The translations under genes were made by a program, and so were the position numbers. Below the pieces are notes generated by a model that was not told the origin of the DNA, did not search any database, and saw only the letters and a program-made list of their open reading frames with translations. From the NCBI GenBank assembly GCA_029844215.1, contig CM056732.1, positions 49,337,007 through 49,401,006 on the forward strand: a stretch of DNA of 64,000 nt, given 5' to 3'. The DNA is from Przewalskia tangutica (taxonomy: Eukaryota > Streptophyta > Magnoliopsida > Solanales > Solanaceae). Numbering within the stretch: position 1 is the stretch's first letter; every line of letters starts with the position of its first letter. Positions 1 through 11,630 of this stretch are shown piece after piece.

Positions 1-1401
1 GATCATAGTATGTCTACCTATCAACCAATCTTACTACACTTAATGTAAATCAATACAAGGCTTTTATAAACAATCAAGTAAACAGCCTTTTATCATTCTT
101 AAGTTGTTATACCTACTTCCCATAAAGCTAGTATAACTCTTAAGCTTTTGTTTTAAAACCAAATATTACTCTTCATTAGAAATGATTCATTATTCCTTTG
201 ACATACTTCAAGGTTCTTATTATTCAGCTTAAGTCAAAAGACATTGCCGATCATCATATGTGCGTCACCGTACTATATATACTTAACATATCATGCTCAA
301 GTATAGGAAGAATCACATACCTTCTCGGCGAAATCCACCTGCCAAGTCGAGTATGTCGCGCGCAGAGAATCAGCCTATAATAGTCACAGACAACTATCAA
401 AGTCTAGACTATTCTATAGGTCATTCTAAACAGAGGGTCCTCAATTCTACGGAAAGTCGGGCAGCACAACCCTACCCGGTGAGCTATATAAGTTCATCAG
501 AAAACAGTCCTATGTAAGTACAGTTCGTATATTCCTCTTTTATACCCTTCTAAGGTGTTACAGTTCAATTCTATTCTTAACAAACCTTCTAAGTATTTAT
601 ACTTATTTCAATACTTCTACAGTATGCATTCTCTAATTACAAAAGAGGGTTAGGATTATTTACCTCGATAAGCCCAATAATATCCAAGTAAAAAGTCGAT
701 CCTGAGCGGGTTTAGCTCCTAATCCAAAGCTCCAAGGTGCTCCGAGAATCCTTAGAAGTTTCTCAACTTCTACTAAGTACTAAGGGATTTGGGCTAGGTT
801 AAATTGGGCATTATAACAATACTAGAAGGCAACTTTTCTACCAAGGGAGGGGGTAGGTTTCGCCAGGCTAGGGGGGGTAGCCTCGCCAAGCTTCTCAAGG
901 GAGGGTGTGTTTGGACGAAACAACAAGAGGAGGAGGATTTGAGACTTAGATAGATTGCTCAATTTAGGATGAACTAACTCTTCACAGGTGGGTATTTATA
1001 GGTCAAGACATGGCCAACCAATGGCCAAGATTATGCCAAGTGCAAGGCAAGTGTAGGGTGAGGATTTAGGCAAGTGTCCTTGGCCAACTTGCACACAAAA
1101 TATCTAGCCAACTTTATGACAAGGCTTGGCATTCCAATCGGCCATAATGTCGTGACAAGTCCACCAATGAGAGGGTGGAAAGTGTCGCCCTCTCATTGGT
1201 CCAAAGTGTTACGTCTCTCGGAAAAATCCGCAAAAATAAGAAATGACATAGCCGGAATTTATCCTATGAAAGCTGTGGAAACGTTTCGTCGGAAAACTAT
1301 TTGTTTTGTGAGTTGTGCCCAATAATTTTCGTCCAAGCCTAACTTTCAAGGCTAACCTTTGTCGTATTCCTTACGTATACTCTGGAAATACGGGTATAAC
1401 A
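1..1401 (-). repeat. Element A 3' LTR (partial)
   Basis: This is the right-hand 1.4 kb of a minus-oriented LTR. It ends in GGGTATAACA, the reverse complement of the LTR start TGTTATACCC, directly followed by the purine tract. It aligns collinearly with 7170-8550 with small indels, which identifies the two as an LTR pair. It holds the TATA box at 993-1001 and the U3 segment 1100-1400. No coding capacity is seen. Confidence 0.85.
993..1001 (-). promoter_or_regulatory. TATA box in element A 3' LTR
   Basis: Reads CTATAAATA on the minus strand, about 400 bp inside the LTR, the same place as in the sister LTRs. The likely start of the R region lies some 30 bp beyond it. Confidence 0.6.
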
Positions 1402-1412
1402 TTCTCCTCCTT
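1402..1412 (-). other. Polypurine tract of element A
   Basis: AAGGAGGAGAA on the minus strand, directly abutting the 3' LTR; primes plus-strand DNA synthesis in LTR retrotransposons. It is slightly shorter than the AAGGAGGGGAGAA seen in elements D, E and F. Confidence 0.75.
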
Positions 1413-1539
1413 AGAAACATTCGTCCCGAATGTTCCTTCCCAAGACAGATAACGAAAAGGTTCTTCATAACTTAAACAGTTGCAAATGCCACACACGGCC
1501 ACAAAACAACATTTAGGCAAAAAGATAACGAAAATTATA

Positions 1540-2751
1540 AGTAGGAAAGTGAGTTACCTGGAGGTGTGGGGAATAGGTGAGGGTACCTCCGCCTCATGTC
1601 CTCCTCTGCTTCCCACGTCATCTCCTCCCTGCTCGTTCGCCACAGACTTTGACGGAAGCCACGCCCGCCCGCAGACGCCTAACACGACGATCGAGTATCG
1701 CTAGGGTGACCTCCTCATACGATAACCCCTCGGTCACCTGGACATCGTCAATCGGATGCACCCTGGATGGATCCCCGATACATCTCCTCAGCATAGAAAC
1801 GTGAAACACCGGATGCACTGCCTCCAGATCGGACGGCAGATCCAACTCATAGGCAACCTTGCCTACCTCGCGACAATGCAAACGCCCAATGTACTGGCCG
1901 ATTTTCCTTCTTCCCGAATCTCATCACACCCTTCATGGGTGACACCTTCAGAAAACCCAATCATCAATCGCGAACTCCGGATGTCGGCGTCGATGATCTG
2001 TGATACGACTGCCGACTCGAGCCATTAATAGCCGCTCGGATAAGCTTCACCTTATCCATCGCCGCACCAAGTCAGTCCCACTAATCGCATTCGCCCACAT
2101 CGAACCATGCTATCGGCGACCGCACTTCCTCCCATACAAAGCCTCATAAGGCGCCATCCGAATCCGAGTGGTAGCTATTATACGCGAACTCAACGAGGCA
2201 AATGATCCTCCCAACTACCATCGGTCAATAACACAGCTCGCAGATATCCTCGAGAGTTCGGATAGTGCGCTCTGCTGTCGTGCATGCATGGATGAAATGC
2301 GACTTCGAGCTCACTGCGTCCCTAAACCCTCGAAGGACCTCAGTTAGCCGAACCGGGCTCCTCTGCCGATATGATCGAAATAGGGACCCACGCGATCGGC
2401 GATCTCGGATGTAAAGTCGGCATAATCCTCACCGAGAAAGTCGTCTAACGGAAGAAAGTGGGCTGATTTCGACCGTCGGCGATAACCCATATAGAATCAT
2501 GTCTCCTCTGAGTGCGAGGCAATCCTGTGATGAAGTCCATGTTGATTACCTCCCACTTCCAGGTCGGGATCTCTATCGCCTGTAACAAACCACCAGGCCT
2601 CTGGTGCTCTACCTTCACCTGCTGACAACATGGGCACTGAGCTACGAACTGCAGCGTCCTCTTCAAGCCATCCCACCAATACACGATCTAAGGTCGTGGT
2701 ACATCTTGGTCGACCCGATGGATAGAGTAACGCTGTGCCGTGCTTCCTCAA
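1540..2751 (-). pseudogene. Element A integrase with chromodomain-like tail (frameshifted)
   Basis: Integrase inserts retrotransposon cDNA into the genome. At 2445-2684 an open stretch shows the second half of the zinc-binding domain (CPCC) and the first catalytic aspartate in WKWEVINMDFITGLP. The middle of the catalytic core (about 1900-2440) is readable only in pieces. At 1618-1881 the C-terminal part HPVFHVSMLRRCIGDP and ILDRRVRRLR is clear. After one frameshift the tail TWEAEEDMRRRYPHLF is encoded at about 1571-1623. That tail is the chromodomain-type ending of Tekay/Del chromoviruses. Several indels separate these blocks, so no functional protein can be made from the sequence as given. 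Confidence 0.85.
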
Positions 2752-2861
2752 CTCGCCAAGTCCTCAAACATCTGGAACACACAACTCGCTCAAACCTTAG
2801 CGCCCATCAGGTGCTACTCAAAAGGACCTTGCCTCACGAAGAGGCGTATCACGATATCGAA

Positions 2862-3341
2862 TCAAAGCCGATCCTCGAATTGCCTCTTCACCTCAACGAT
2901 GGAAGACTCGGCAACCTCACGAACTCTAACCCCACTGCTATCAGAATCAATCAAACGGACACCAAGGCTCGCTAACTGATGCAAATCACGAACCATGCCC
3001 CTCCTCTCAGGCTGAATATCTGATAAGCTACCCATAGACCTACGGCTAAGTGCATCTGCCACAACGTTGGCCTTCCCCGGGTGGTACAGGATATCGACGT
3101 CATAGTCCTTCAGCAACTCTAACCACCGCTCGCCGTAGTTCACTCCTCTGGTGAAGATATCTTGGAGGCTCTTGTGGTCAGTATAAATATCCACGTGAAC
3201 CCCATACAAATAGTGCCTCGGATCTTCAAAGCGTATCACCGCCGCCACCCAAATCATGGGTGGGGTAGTTCCTCTCGTGTATCTTAATTTTGCCGGGACG
3301 CGTATGCTATAACTCGCTTGCTGCATCAACACACATCCCAA
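2862..3341 (-). pseudogene. Element A RNase H domain (159-residue open stretch)
   Basis: This open stretch carries the RNase H module that removes RNA from RNA:DNA hybrids during reverse transcription. It starts MGCVLMQQ, the usual beginning of the gypsy RNase H domain, has HYLYGVHVDIYTDHKSLQ around residues 43-60 and YHPGKANVVADALSRRSMG around residues 86-104, the linker to integrase. The first 30 residues after MGCVLMQQ are scrambled compared with the family, indicating a compensated frameshift. It continues from reverse transcriptase upstream and into integrase downstream in the same transcript. Confidence 0.85.
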
Positions 3342-4230
3342 CCCGATGCCCGACGATCACAATACACCACGAACCATCCGACCTCGGGAAGAGTAAGAAG
3401 CGGGGCGTCGCCTCCTTTAGCAATCGGAAACCACGCCACACGCATCAGTCCATCGAAACTTAGCGCTTTACGAGTCAGCCTAGTCAATGGTGCGAGATAG
3501 AAGCAAACTTCTACGAACCGCCGATAATATCCTGCAAGGCCCGTAAAACTACGAACCTCTGCGAGTAGAGTCTAGGCCAAGTCCTAATCGCCTCGATCTT
3601 GGCCGTATCCACGAATGCCATCACCGACAATATGCCCAGAAACGCCATCAAGTCAACCAAAACTCACATTTGGAAAACTTGGCGTCATACCGCCGTCCCG
3701 AGAATCACAAGACAGCCTCAAATGCTCGCGTGCTCTGCTTCCGAGCGAATAAACCAAGATATCATCAATGAACACTATCACAAACGTGTCCAAAAAATGG
3801 TTTGAACACTCGGTTCATCAAATCCATGAATACCACGAGCATCGTCACCAAAAGACATGACCAACTCATAATGCCGCAGGGTCTGAATGCGATCTAGGGA
3901 CATCCACCTCTCTCGACACGAACTCGATGATAGCGACGCAGATCAATCTTGGAGAAACATCTCGCGCTCATGAATCGTCGAACAAATCATCAATCACAGG
4001 AAGGGGTATTCGTTTAATGGTCACCTTGTTCACCGCTGTAATCAACACACATGCGCGGCCCCGCCCTTCTTCTTCACGAACAATACCGCGCCCCTGGGGA
4101 GAAACACTAGGTCGATGAAACCCTTTCTCCAACAAATCACTCACCGCTTCCTTCAACTCTCTCAACTCGGCGGTGCCATCCTGTATGGCGGAATGGAAAT
4201 AGCCGAGTGTCCGCAGCGACATCTATACAA
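3342..4230 (-). pseudogene. Element A reverse transcriptase (frameshifted)
   Basis: The N-terminal part is readable at 3968-4222 (AELRELKEAVSDLLEKGF, RPSVSP and NKVTIKRIPLPVIDDLFD). The catalytic strand reads VFIDDILVYS, with FIDD at 3761-3772; the two aspartates of the polymerase site are therefore preserved in the DNA. Between and after these blocks the frame changes several times, and many short losses fall in C/G-rich stretches. Gypsy reverse transcriptases normally occupy about this length. The domain lies between protease and RNase H as expected. Confidence 0.85.
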
Positions 4231-4479
4231 AACTCGATCTCCTCTCGGGAGGATACCCGAGGTCATCGGAAACACGCCTGGGAACTCGCGACTCTCGAAT
4301 CGACGAAAATCTGCACCGCGACCTCGATCAAACACCCGAGCGAGATGGTAGATATACCCTTCGCACCATCTTCCTAGCCTTGAGGTAGGAAATAAACCTA
4401 CCCTTCGCGATACTGTGCTCCCTTCCCACTCAACAACCGGCTCCTCGTGAAACTGAACCGTGCTATTCTCTTCTGCGGT

Positions 4480-4790
4480 CTACATTGGCATAGCAAGAAG
4501 CTAGCCAATCCATCCCCATGATCACGTCGAAATCAATCATCTCCAACTCTATCAAGTCAGTGGTCCGACGATCGTAAATGGTTACAGACAAGCTCTATAT
4601 ACCCGCCGAGCTACCACCGAATCCCCACCGCGTAGCTACCTCGAAAGGGTCTATGGACTCGTGCTCTATCCCTATCCTACTAGCAACAAGGGAGATATAT
4701 AGACGGTAGAACCCGATCTATCAAAGCATATACATCAAACCCGAACCGAGCAAGGTACCGCGACGACATCAGGTGAGGCCTCACGATCTC
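4480..4790 (-). pseudogene. Element A aspartic protease (frameshifted)
   Basis: The retropepsin-like protease cuts the Gag-Pol polyprotein. The active-site strand is visible as FDVYALID (catalytic Asp at 4716-4718), but the next residues are out of frame, so the expected Gly-Ser is lost in the written frame. The second landmark, FDVIMGMDWLAS, lies at about 4499-4535. Spacing between the two landmarks (about 70 residues) fits gypsy proteases. It is placed between gag and reverse transcriptase, as in other chromoviruses. Confidence 0.75.
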
Positions 4791-4849
4791 GGTCCGACAA
4801 AGCATAAATGCGGTCGAGGACCGCTGAATCGGGACTGCGCCACGACCTC

Positions 4850-6016
4850 GCCGCGACTGCCGATCTCTGCGTACTCGCCTCACGGCGAGTAATCGGGGAT
4901 GAAGAAGCCGCAATGCACTGTAGCCGGGCCCTACTTCGCCACGCCTCGGCCGCAAACTCGCGAAATGACCTGCGGCCACAAGTATGGCAAGTTCCGTAGT
5001 AGCATAACAGCTCCTGAATGGAATCTACCGCAACGCACACCGGACAGACTCGAGCGGTTAGCACCCGCTACTCGAAATCCGAAGTCCTGCCCTGACCGCC
5101 TCGATCGCTCTGGCCAGATCAGAATGATGTAGGAGTGCTCGAGCCTAGTGTGGTGCAACGGACTTCGCCGATGCCACCCCGAACCACCAAAAGAACCGGC
5201 CGCCCCGGCCTTCTTCTCGCCGCCGATATCGGCTACCCGGCGTCTCTCCGCCTCGCATCTAGAGCATGAGCTGCATGCGGTAATGTCCATACCCGTGAAG
5301 AGAAACACCCGCATATGACTCGGCCATATAATCATCGAGCCCGTGGCGTAGCGGTGTACCCTATCCTCCATATCGCTACCAAGGTGGGACATATCGAGCC
5401 AAAGAATCAAACTCGACATTATACTCTCTCACTGCGTCCTCCCGCCTCGTAACAAAAATCTGCCGAATCGCGCCTCATCTCGCGGAGGCAAGAAGTGTGT
5501 GAGAAAAGCCTCAAAACTCATCCTACGCTGCCGGAGTGCGTGCTCTCCCGAAAGCTCCCATGATCGAACCAATCGATCGCGGTATCACGCAGCCGATGCG
5601 AACCGAATGTCACGGACTCGGTCTCAAGCCTTGACCACCCGCGTAATCCTTCAGAATCGACGGATGAACTCGCGGATCATCCTCCGTCTAGACCCAGAAA
5701 CTCGCGGCTACAACTCGGGAAGTCCCGTAGCCTCGCTATCTCGCCTCTCGTGAACAACGGTGCTACCGAGCCGAAATCGCTCGAATGGCCGCCAAACCTC
5801 TCCTCATATCGCCACGACCTTGGCTAGTAATCGCCATCTCTCAGACCCTAACTCTCGCCCCGGCCGAGGGACGAGGCGTGGTACCTGCGGTCCTCGCCGG
5901 GGCGGCGCGCCAGAACTCGCCGCCTCGTATAGCTGGGCTCGAGCCCTCGTGACTGGGTGTCACACTAGCGCCTCACGCCTTGCCTTCTTCGGGCCCTTGC
6001 CGCTTTACGCGAGGCA
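4850..6016 (-). pseudogene. Element A gag (degraded)
   Basis: Gag forms the virus-like particle and binds the element RNA. The start is chosen at 6016 because the ATG context matches the gag starts of the other elements. The Retrotrans_gag segment with MEDRVHRYATG is readable near 5330-5380. Degenerate zinc-knuckle remnants lie at 4950-5050 (CGRFHSG and CHTCGR in different frames). The frame changes many times. Gag of this group runs about 420-450 residues, and the span fits that. Confidence 0.7.
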
Positions 6017-6214
6017 TAATCTGAGAAAGGAATACGTTAGAGGTCCAGCCTATAACACGCCTCTAAAGCACGATCTCGAGTGAGAAGAATGGAAACCAAT
6101 CCTAAATATCCTATAGCCTCACGATTATTGTGTGGTGCACAACACACCGATAATCAAGACTCTACTAGATACGGTGTAGACACTTTCCGAGGATTAAGCG
6201 CTCGATACCACTTT
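6017..6214 (-). other. Element A leader and primer binding site
   Basis: This is the untranslated stretch between the 5' LTR and gag. The primer binding site at 6200-6210 reads TGGTATCGAGC on the minus strand, against TGGTATCAGAGC expected for initiator tRNA-Met and present in elements F, H, I and K. The only difference is at a CAG trinucleotide. The segment 6098-6214 recurs at 8549-8669. Confidence 0.75.
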
Positions 6215-8550
6215 TGTCACGACTGTTAGGCCCGTGGATCGTGCCTTACCCGCACCCAAGTAGTCATACATCGAGAACAATCAGGAATATAAAACAAGAC
6301 ATGCAACATGATATAACTAGAACATTTTATCTCAAGAAAAGGTTGCCTTTCTGCATATATACATAACCAAGTTTTGCGATTCATCCCAACTGCATAACAG
6401 ACTACTGACTCTAAGGAAAATAACAACTATGGCGGACAGGCCCCGCCATACCCCGATCAGCATAAAACTATCTATAACAGGAGATCATACCCAAAAGTAG
6501 AGCCTCCTGAGAGTGGAGCTCCCGACACCAACGTAGAGATCCTGGGATGTGGATCTAGTACCGCTTCCTCTAGAACTCGCGGCATGAACGCCCCAAGGAG
6601 GTCGATAACAGTACCAAGTATGCGAAACTATAAAGTACTTTAAATGAAATCAAAGTATTCAAAAACCTTTTCACAAATACATTCAGTTCAATTGCACATA
6701 GTGCCATATCACAACAATAACAGTAATAGGAAAAGCGAATGAGTCTAGTCTAGGCCGCGAATGATCAAGCAAGGCCAACCGCCCATAGTATCATTCTGCG
6801 TGCCTAGTCCCGACTTCCGTAGTCCGCATAGGTCACACATGCACCGCGTGAGGTATTCCCCGCGTCGGGGTAGCTAGCCCGGTATTCTCCCGACTTCCGC
6901 ACCGCATAGCCTCAAAGACCGCGTAGTCCCACGGACCGCATGGGCATCCCCGTCGGGCTAAGCACCGGAATGATCAATCACGAGCATACCGCGACTCCGC
7001 GTAGTCTTATAGACCGTATAGCCGTATAGACCAAGATCGCGTGGCAAGCCCTGTATACTAAGTCCGGGGTAGGTGATACAATAACGATGCAACGGACTTA
7101 CCGTTAGCAACGTAAGCACAAAGAAGAATGACCCTTCACAACATTACAAGACAATTAACACATGCAGTATCATAGTATGTCTACCTATCAACCAATCTTA
7201 CTACACTTAACAGAAATCAATACAAGGCTTTTATAAACAATCAAGTAAACAGTTCCTTTTTTCATTCTTAAGTTGTTATACCTACTTCCCATAAAGCTAG
7301 TATAACTCTTAAGCTTTTGTTTTAAAACCAAATATTACTCTTCTGTTAGAAATGATTCATTATTCCTTTGACATACTTCAAGGTTCTTATTATTCGGGCT
7401 TAAGTCAAAAGACATTGCCGATCATCATATGTCGCTCACCGCACTATATATACTTAACATATCATGCTCAAGGGTATAGGAAGAATCACATACCTTCTCG
7501 AATCCACCGCCAAGTCGAGTATGTCGCTACAGAGAATCACCTATAATAGTCACAGACAACTATCAAAGTCTAGACTATTCTATAGGTCATTCTAAACAGA
7601 GGGTCCTCAATTCTACGGAAAGTCGGGCAGACAACCCTACCGGTGAGCTATATAAGTTCATCGTGAAAACAGTCTATGTAAGTACAGTCAGATATTCCTC
7701 TTTATACCCTTCTAAGGTGTTACAGCTCAATTCTATTCTTAACAAACCTTCTAAGTATTTATACTTATTTCAATACTTCTACAGTATGCATTCTCTAATT
7801 ACAAAAGAGGGTTAGGATTATTTACCTCGATAAGCCCAATAATATCCAAGTAAAAAGTCGATCCTGAGCGAGGTTTAGCTCCTAATCCAAAGCTCCAAGG
7901 TGCTCCAAGAATCCTTAGAAGTTTCTCACAACTTCTACTAAGTACTAAGGGATTTGGGCTAGGTTAAATTGGGCATTATAACAATACTGAAGGCAACTTT
8001 TCTAGGGGAGGGGGTAGGTTTCGCTAGGCTAGGGTGGGGTAGCCTCGCCAAGCTTCTCAAGGGAGTGTGTTTGGACGAAACAACAAGAGGGAGACGGAGG
8101 GTATTGAGACTTAGATAGAGTGCACAATTGAGGATGAACTCCCACTTCACAAGGGGGGGGAATTTATAGGTCAAGACATGGCCAACCAATGGCCAAGATT
8201 ATGCAAAGTCAAAGGAAAGTGTAAAGGATTTAGGCAAGTGTCCTTGGCCAACTTGCACACAAAATATCTAGCCAACTTTATGACAAGGCTTGGCATTCCA
8301 ATCGCCATAATGTCGTGACAAGTCCACCAATGAGTGGAAAGTGTCGCCTCTCATTGGTCCAAAGTTACGTCTCTCGAAAAATCCGCAAAATAAGAAATGA
8401 CATAGCCGAATTTATCCTATGAAAGCCGTGGAAACGCGTTTAGTCGAAAAAACTATTTGTTTTGTGAGTTGTGCCCATAATTTTCGTCAAGCCTAACTTT
8501 CTTTTAACGCCAGACGTATTCCCTTACGCATACTGAAATACGGTATAACA
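6215..8550 (-). repeat. Element A 5' LTR
   Basis: Runs from TGTCACGAC (reverse complement of the LTR end) to CGGTATAACA. At 2.34 kb it is about 1 kb shorter than the LTR of element B, although both belong to the same type. 7170-8550 matches window positions 1-1401. A degenerate TATA (AATTTATAG on the plus strand) lies at 8161-8169. The block 6780-7080 is a set of diverged short repeats rich in CCGCATAG/CCGCGTAG. Confidence 0.8.
6780..7080. repeat. Diverged short-repeat block in element A 5' LTR
   Basis: Contains repeated variants of ACCGCATAG, ACCGCGTAG and GGTATTCCCCG without a clean period. A related block lies at 9480-9720 in element B's LTR, and an inverse-oriented relative lies at 58500-58640 in LTR I. 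It occupies the position where other LTRs carry a cleaner minisatellite. Confidence 0.55.
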
Positions 8551-8669
8551 CCAATCCTAAATATCCTATAGCCTCACGATTATTGGTGGTGCACAACACA
8601 CCGATAATCAAGACTTACTAGATACGATCTCAGACATTTTCCGAGGATTAAGCGTTACGATACCACTTT
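8551..8669 (-). other. Element B leader fragment with primer binding site
   Basis: These 119 bp repeat the LTR-proximal leader of element A (6098-6214) almost base for base, with a damaged primer binding site at 8652-8664. They directly join A's LTR end on the left and B's LTR on the right. The simplest reading is that A inserted into B's leader, in which case 8551-8555 would be one copy of the target duplication. Recombination between neighbouring elements is the alternative. Confidence 0.75.
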
Positions 8670-10959
8670 TGTCACGACGAACCGGGCCGTGGATCGGCGC
8701 TTACCTCCCGCCCACTGGTGATACAACATCGTGAGTAATCACGAACAAGACATGAAATAATATGAAGTGTAAAGCAGTTTTCTAAAAGTTGCCTTTCGGC
8801 ATATATATATAAAACTTGAATCCGAATAGCACATCCCTTTACGGACTCACTGCAACAAGACTACGGGCTCTAAGAATGATAACAACAATGGCGGGGACGT
8901 GGCCGCCATACCACGAATGTACCTACAACGGCGGGGACTATACCACCGATAAGCCTCCTGAGAAACGAGCTTCCCAAAACGCTGAACTGTGATCCTAAGG
9001 CGAGGATCGGCGGCGGTGTACCTCTACTGCGCGCAGATGAACGCACTTCGGGGAGGTCGATAACAGTACCAAGTATGTGAAATCAAAATATCAGAAATGA
9101 AATCATAGTAGTCTATATAAAGCATGAGACATGTATGATAACCAAACTACGCACAATAAATAAGCGGTCATGTCAAGTCGTGGACTCACGCCTTTAAAGT
9201 CATCACTCAAATATAACTATGGGTCTCACGCCCACAACATCAATCATGCGTGGAATACCTTCTCACGCCAGCCTATGATATAAAAGCACCAAGGAATACA
9301 CATGAACACCGAGTCCCACTGTGTCATAATAAAACCGTCACGGTAAGTGCGAAGGCATAGCCGACTACTAAAACCCACAGTACCAACAAAGTCATAAATC
9401 GTATCACGAGGTCTCGTCTGCATCACATGATCAGGCCGCCACTCGCAAAGATCAAATGCGCGTCTAATCCTGGAACTTCCCAGCTCGCGATAGGCCACTC
9501 ATATAGGCCGCGTGCATAGGTATTCCCCGCGAGGTAGCTACTCCGGCGATCGCCCCGACTCGCGATCGCGTGGCCGCATAGACCGCATGACCACAAAGGC
9601 CGCACACTAACGGAACTCGTAGCCCGCGTAGGTCCCTGGACCCGCGTGAGGTATTCTCGAATCATGGTCCTGCATCACCGAGTCTACCCGTCGGAGGCGA
9701 ACCCCGGTATCATGTCAAGAGGTGAGTGATATAATACTAACATAACAGCTTATCGTTAACCAACATAAGCACAACAAGGGAAACCCTTTTACACAAACAT
9801 CACAAGATACTAACATACGTAGCATCCTAACATGTTTACTTATCAAATCAACAAGAAAGTATTACAAGGCTATCACAAACCAACACAATCAAGTTATTCA
9901 CACAAGGCGCCTTCCTACTTTATGTCAACAAGTTCGGGTTTTTATCCCCAAAGTACTTCATACATTAATTCTTTAAAAGATCCGTTTCTTTCACAAAAGT
10001 CACACAATACCCGTAGTATAAAAATAGAGTGACTATCTTTTTAAGTAAACCAAAACACTTCCCTTTGTAAAATCAAGTAACAACATTATTTTCCCAACGT
10101 TCAAGTTTGCCTAATTTCAAATGCTCAAGTTTCTCATTTTCGAAAGGTTTCGTAGTTCATAGTCTTAATCATTTAATAATATAATTCTCTTTTAAAACAA
10201 TCTGAGAAACATATACCTTATGTGTGAGTAGGTTATTCTTGTTCATAACAATCTTCTTAAAGCAACCATGATCTAGGAAATGTAATATCATTTTGTCTTA
10301 TCTTAGCTTCTATGCAGATGGAGGTTTCTACTGGTTTTAATAATACTTAATTAGTCAATACATTTCCCTTTATTAACGCTGCAGTGGTTCGTTCGATACT
10401 TATTCGATTTCAAATCAAGAAACATTATTCCTTTGAAAAACCAAGTACTCATTACTCACGAATGAGGTTTCACACTTTTTAACAAAATTCATATTAATTG
10501 ATTAAGTCAAGTCTCTTATCTTTTAAGATCAATAGACCATTCTTTTTATCTCTCTTAAGTCGTTATACCTAACCAAGTATTACTCTTCTTTCAAAAAGGT
10601 TTCTTAATTCTTTTTGAAATACTTCAAGATTCTTATTAGTCAGACTCAAGTCAAAAGACATCGCAGTAAAACCACGTTCTGTTAACACACGTACGTCTAC
10701 CGTACTATATATATTCTTTTAAAATATCATGCTCAAGAGGATAGGAAGAATCACATACCTCGCGACGATTATCGACTAATAGCAAAATGCTCCACTTCTA
10801 TAACCCGGCTAGCCTTGTCCACCTTTCAAGTAGAACATGCTACTCGCAGAACATTCAACCTATAAAGGCCATATACGTCTATCAACGTCTAGATCACTCA
10901 GAATATTCTAAGCGAGGTGCTCTATTCTACGGAAAATCGGGCAAAGACTTCCTACCTTT
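8670..10959 (-). repeat. Element B LTR, left part
   Basis: Begins TGTCACGAC and is interrupted at 10959 by element C. It resumes at 20119; the two parts total about 3.34 kb, the normal length for this LTR type. Short-repeat sequence at 9480-9720 resembles that of element A. No coding capacity is seen. Confidence 0.85.
10955..10959 (+). other. Target site duplication CCTTT, left copy (element C)
   Basis: CCTTT directly precedes the TGTTATACC start of element C and recurs at 20114-20118 directly after its end. Five bases is the usual duplication length for Ty3/gypsy integrases. Confidence 0.85.
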
Positions 10960-11621
10960 TGTTATACCGTAGTTGCGTGGTATGTATGTGAGGACGTACG
11001 CAGAGTATGGCGTAAATTTTGAAAAGAAAGAAAGATGTGAGTTTTCACTAAAAGTTTCCGGTAATTTGTGAAGAAAAGGTTCGTTAATGGGAATTGATTC
11101 CCGGATTTGGTATTGGACTTTAAATTATATTAGAATTTTGGGATTTTATTTTCTGAATGGTCACGCTGGGCCCACGGAGAAATTTACGCTTTTGTGGCCC
11201 GCTTTGTTTTTGAGATTTCCGTATTTTGGATATTTTCGAAGACGAAATATTCAGGCGAATCGGGCGACACGTGTCACCCTCGCCGAAATATTTATTGTGC
11301 ACAACACCGATTAGAGTCGTTTTTTCGACGAAACGCTTTACTAAGCTTACGGCGGAAAATTCCGGCTATGTCATTTAGTATTTTTGCGAATTTTTCCGAG
11401 AGACGAACGCGTTTGGACCAACGAGAGGCAACACTTGGCACCCTCTCGCCATGGATTGGCTGAAGCGCTAGTGGCCGAATGAATGGGCAAGTGGTGGTAG
11501 ATATTTGTGTAGATATTTGTGAGGATTTGTGGAGTAGGGTTAGGTGCACTTGGCTTGATCTTGGCCTTACACTTGTGTAGCACTTGGCTAGATCTTGGCC
11601 ATTGGTTGGCCTTTGGCTTTG

Positions 11622-11630
11622 CTATAAATA
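11622..11630 (+). promoter_or_regulatory. TATA box, element C 5' LTR
   Basis: CTATAAATA about 660 bp into the LTR, after a GGCCATTGGTTGGCC motif. It is followed within 30 bp by a GAAGACTTATTCATTCACTC segment conserved across the LTRs, a likely transcription-start region. Confidence 0.65.

Larger units (their letters stand above)
1..8550 (-). mobile_element. Element A: Ty3/gypsy (Tekay/Del-like) LTR retrotransposon, left end outside window
   Basis: This is the only element here with a recognisable complete gag-pol internal region. From left to right on the plus strand it shows the 3' LTR (cut by the window edge), a purine tract, the pol tail, integrase, RNase H, reverse transcriptase, protease, gag, the primer binding site and the 5' LTR, so it is transcribed on the minus strand. 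The integrase-last order with a chromodomain-like tail places it in Ty3/gypsy chromoviruses; resemblance to the Tekay/Del clade is from recognition of the peptides, not a search. All reading frames are broken by small indels, so it is inactive as written. It probably lies inside the leader of element B, but the left flank that would prove this is not in the window. Confidence 0.85.

Noticed and set aside
1..10000. Mutation of methylated cytosines (C-to-T decay) as the cause of the broken frames
   Set aside because: The differences between copies at CAG/CTG are mostly losses and scrambles rather than TAG/CAA products, so deamination is not the main process visible.
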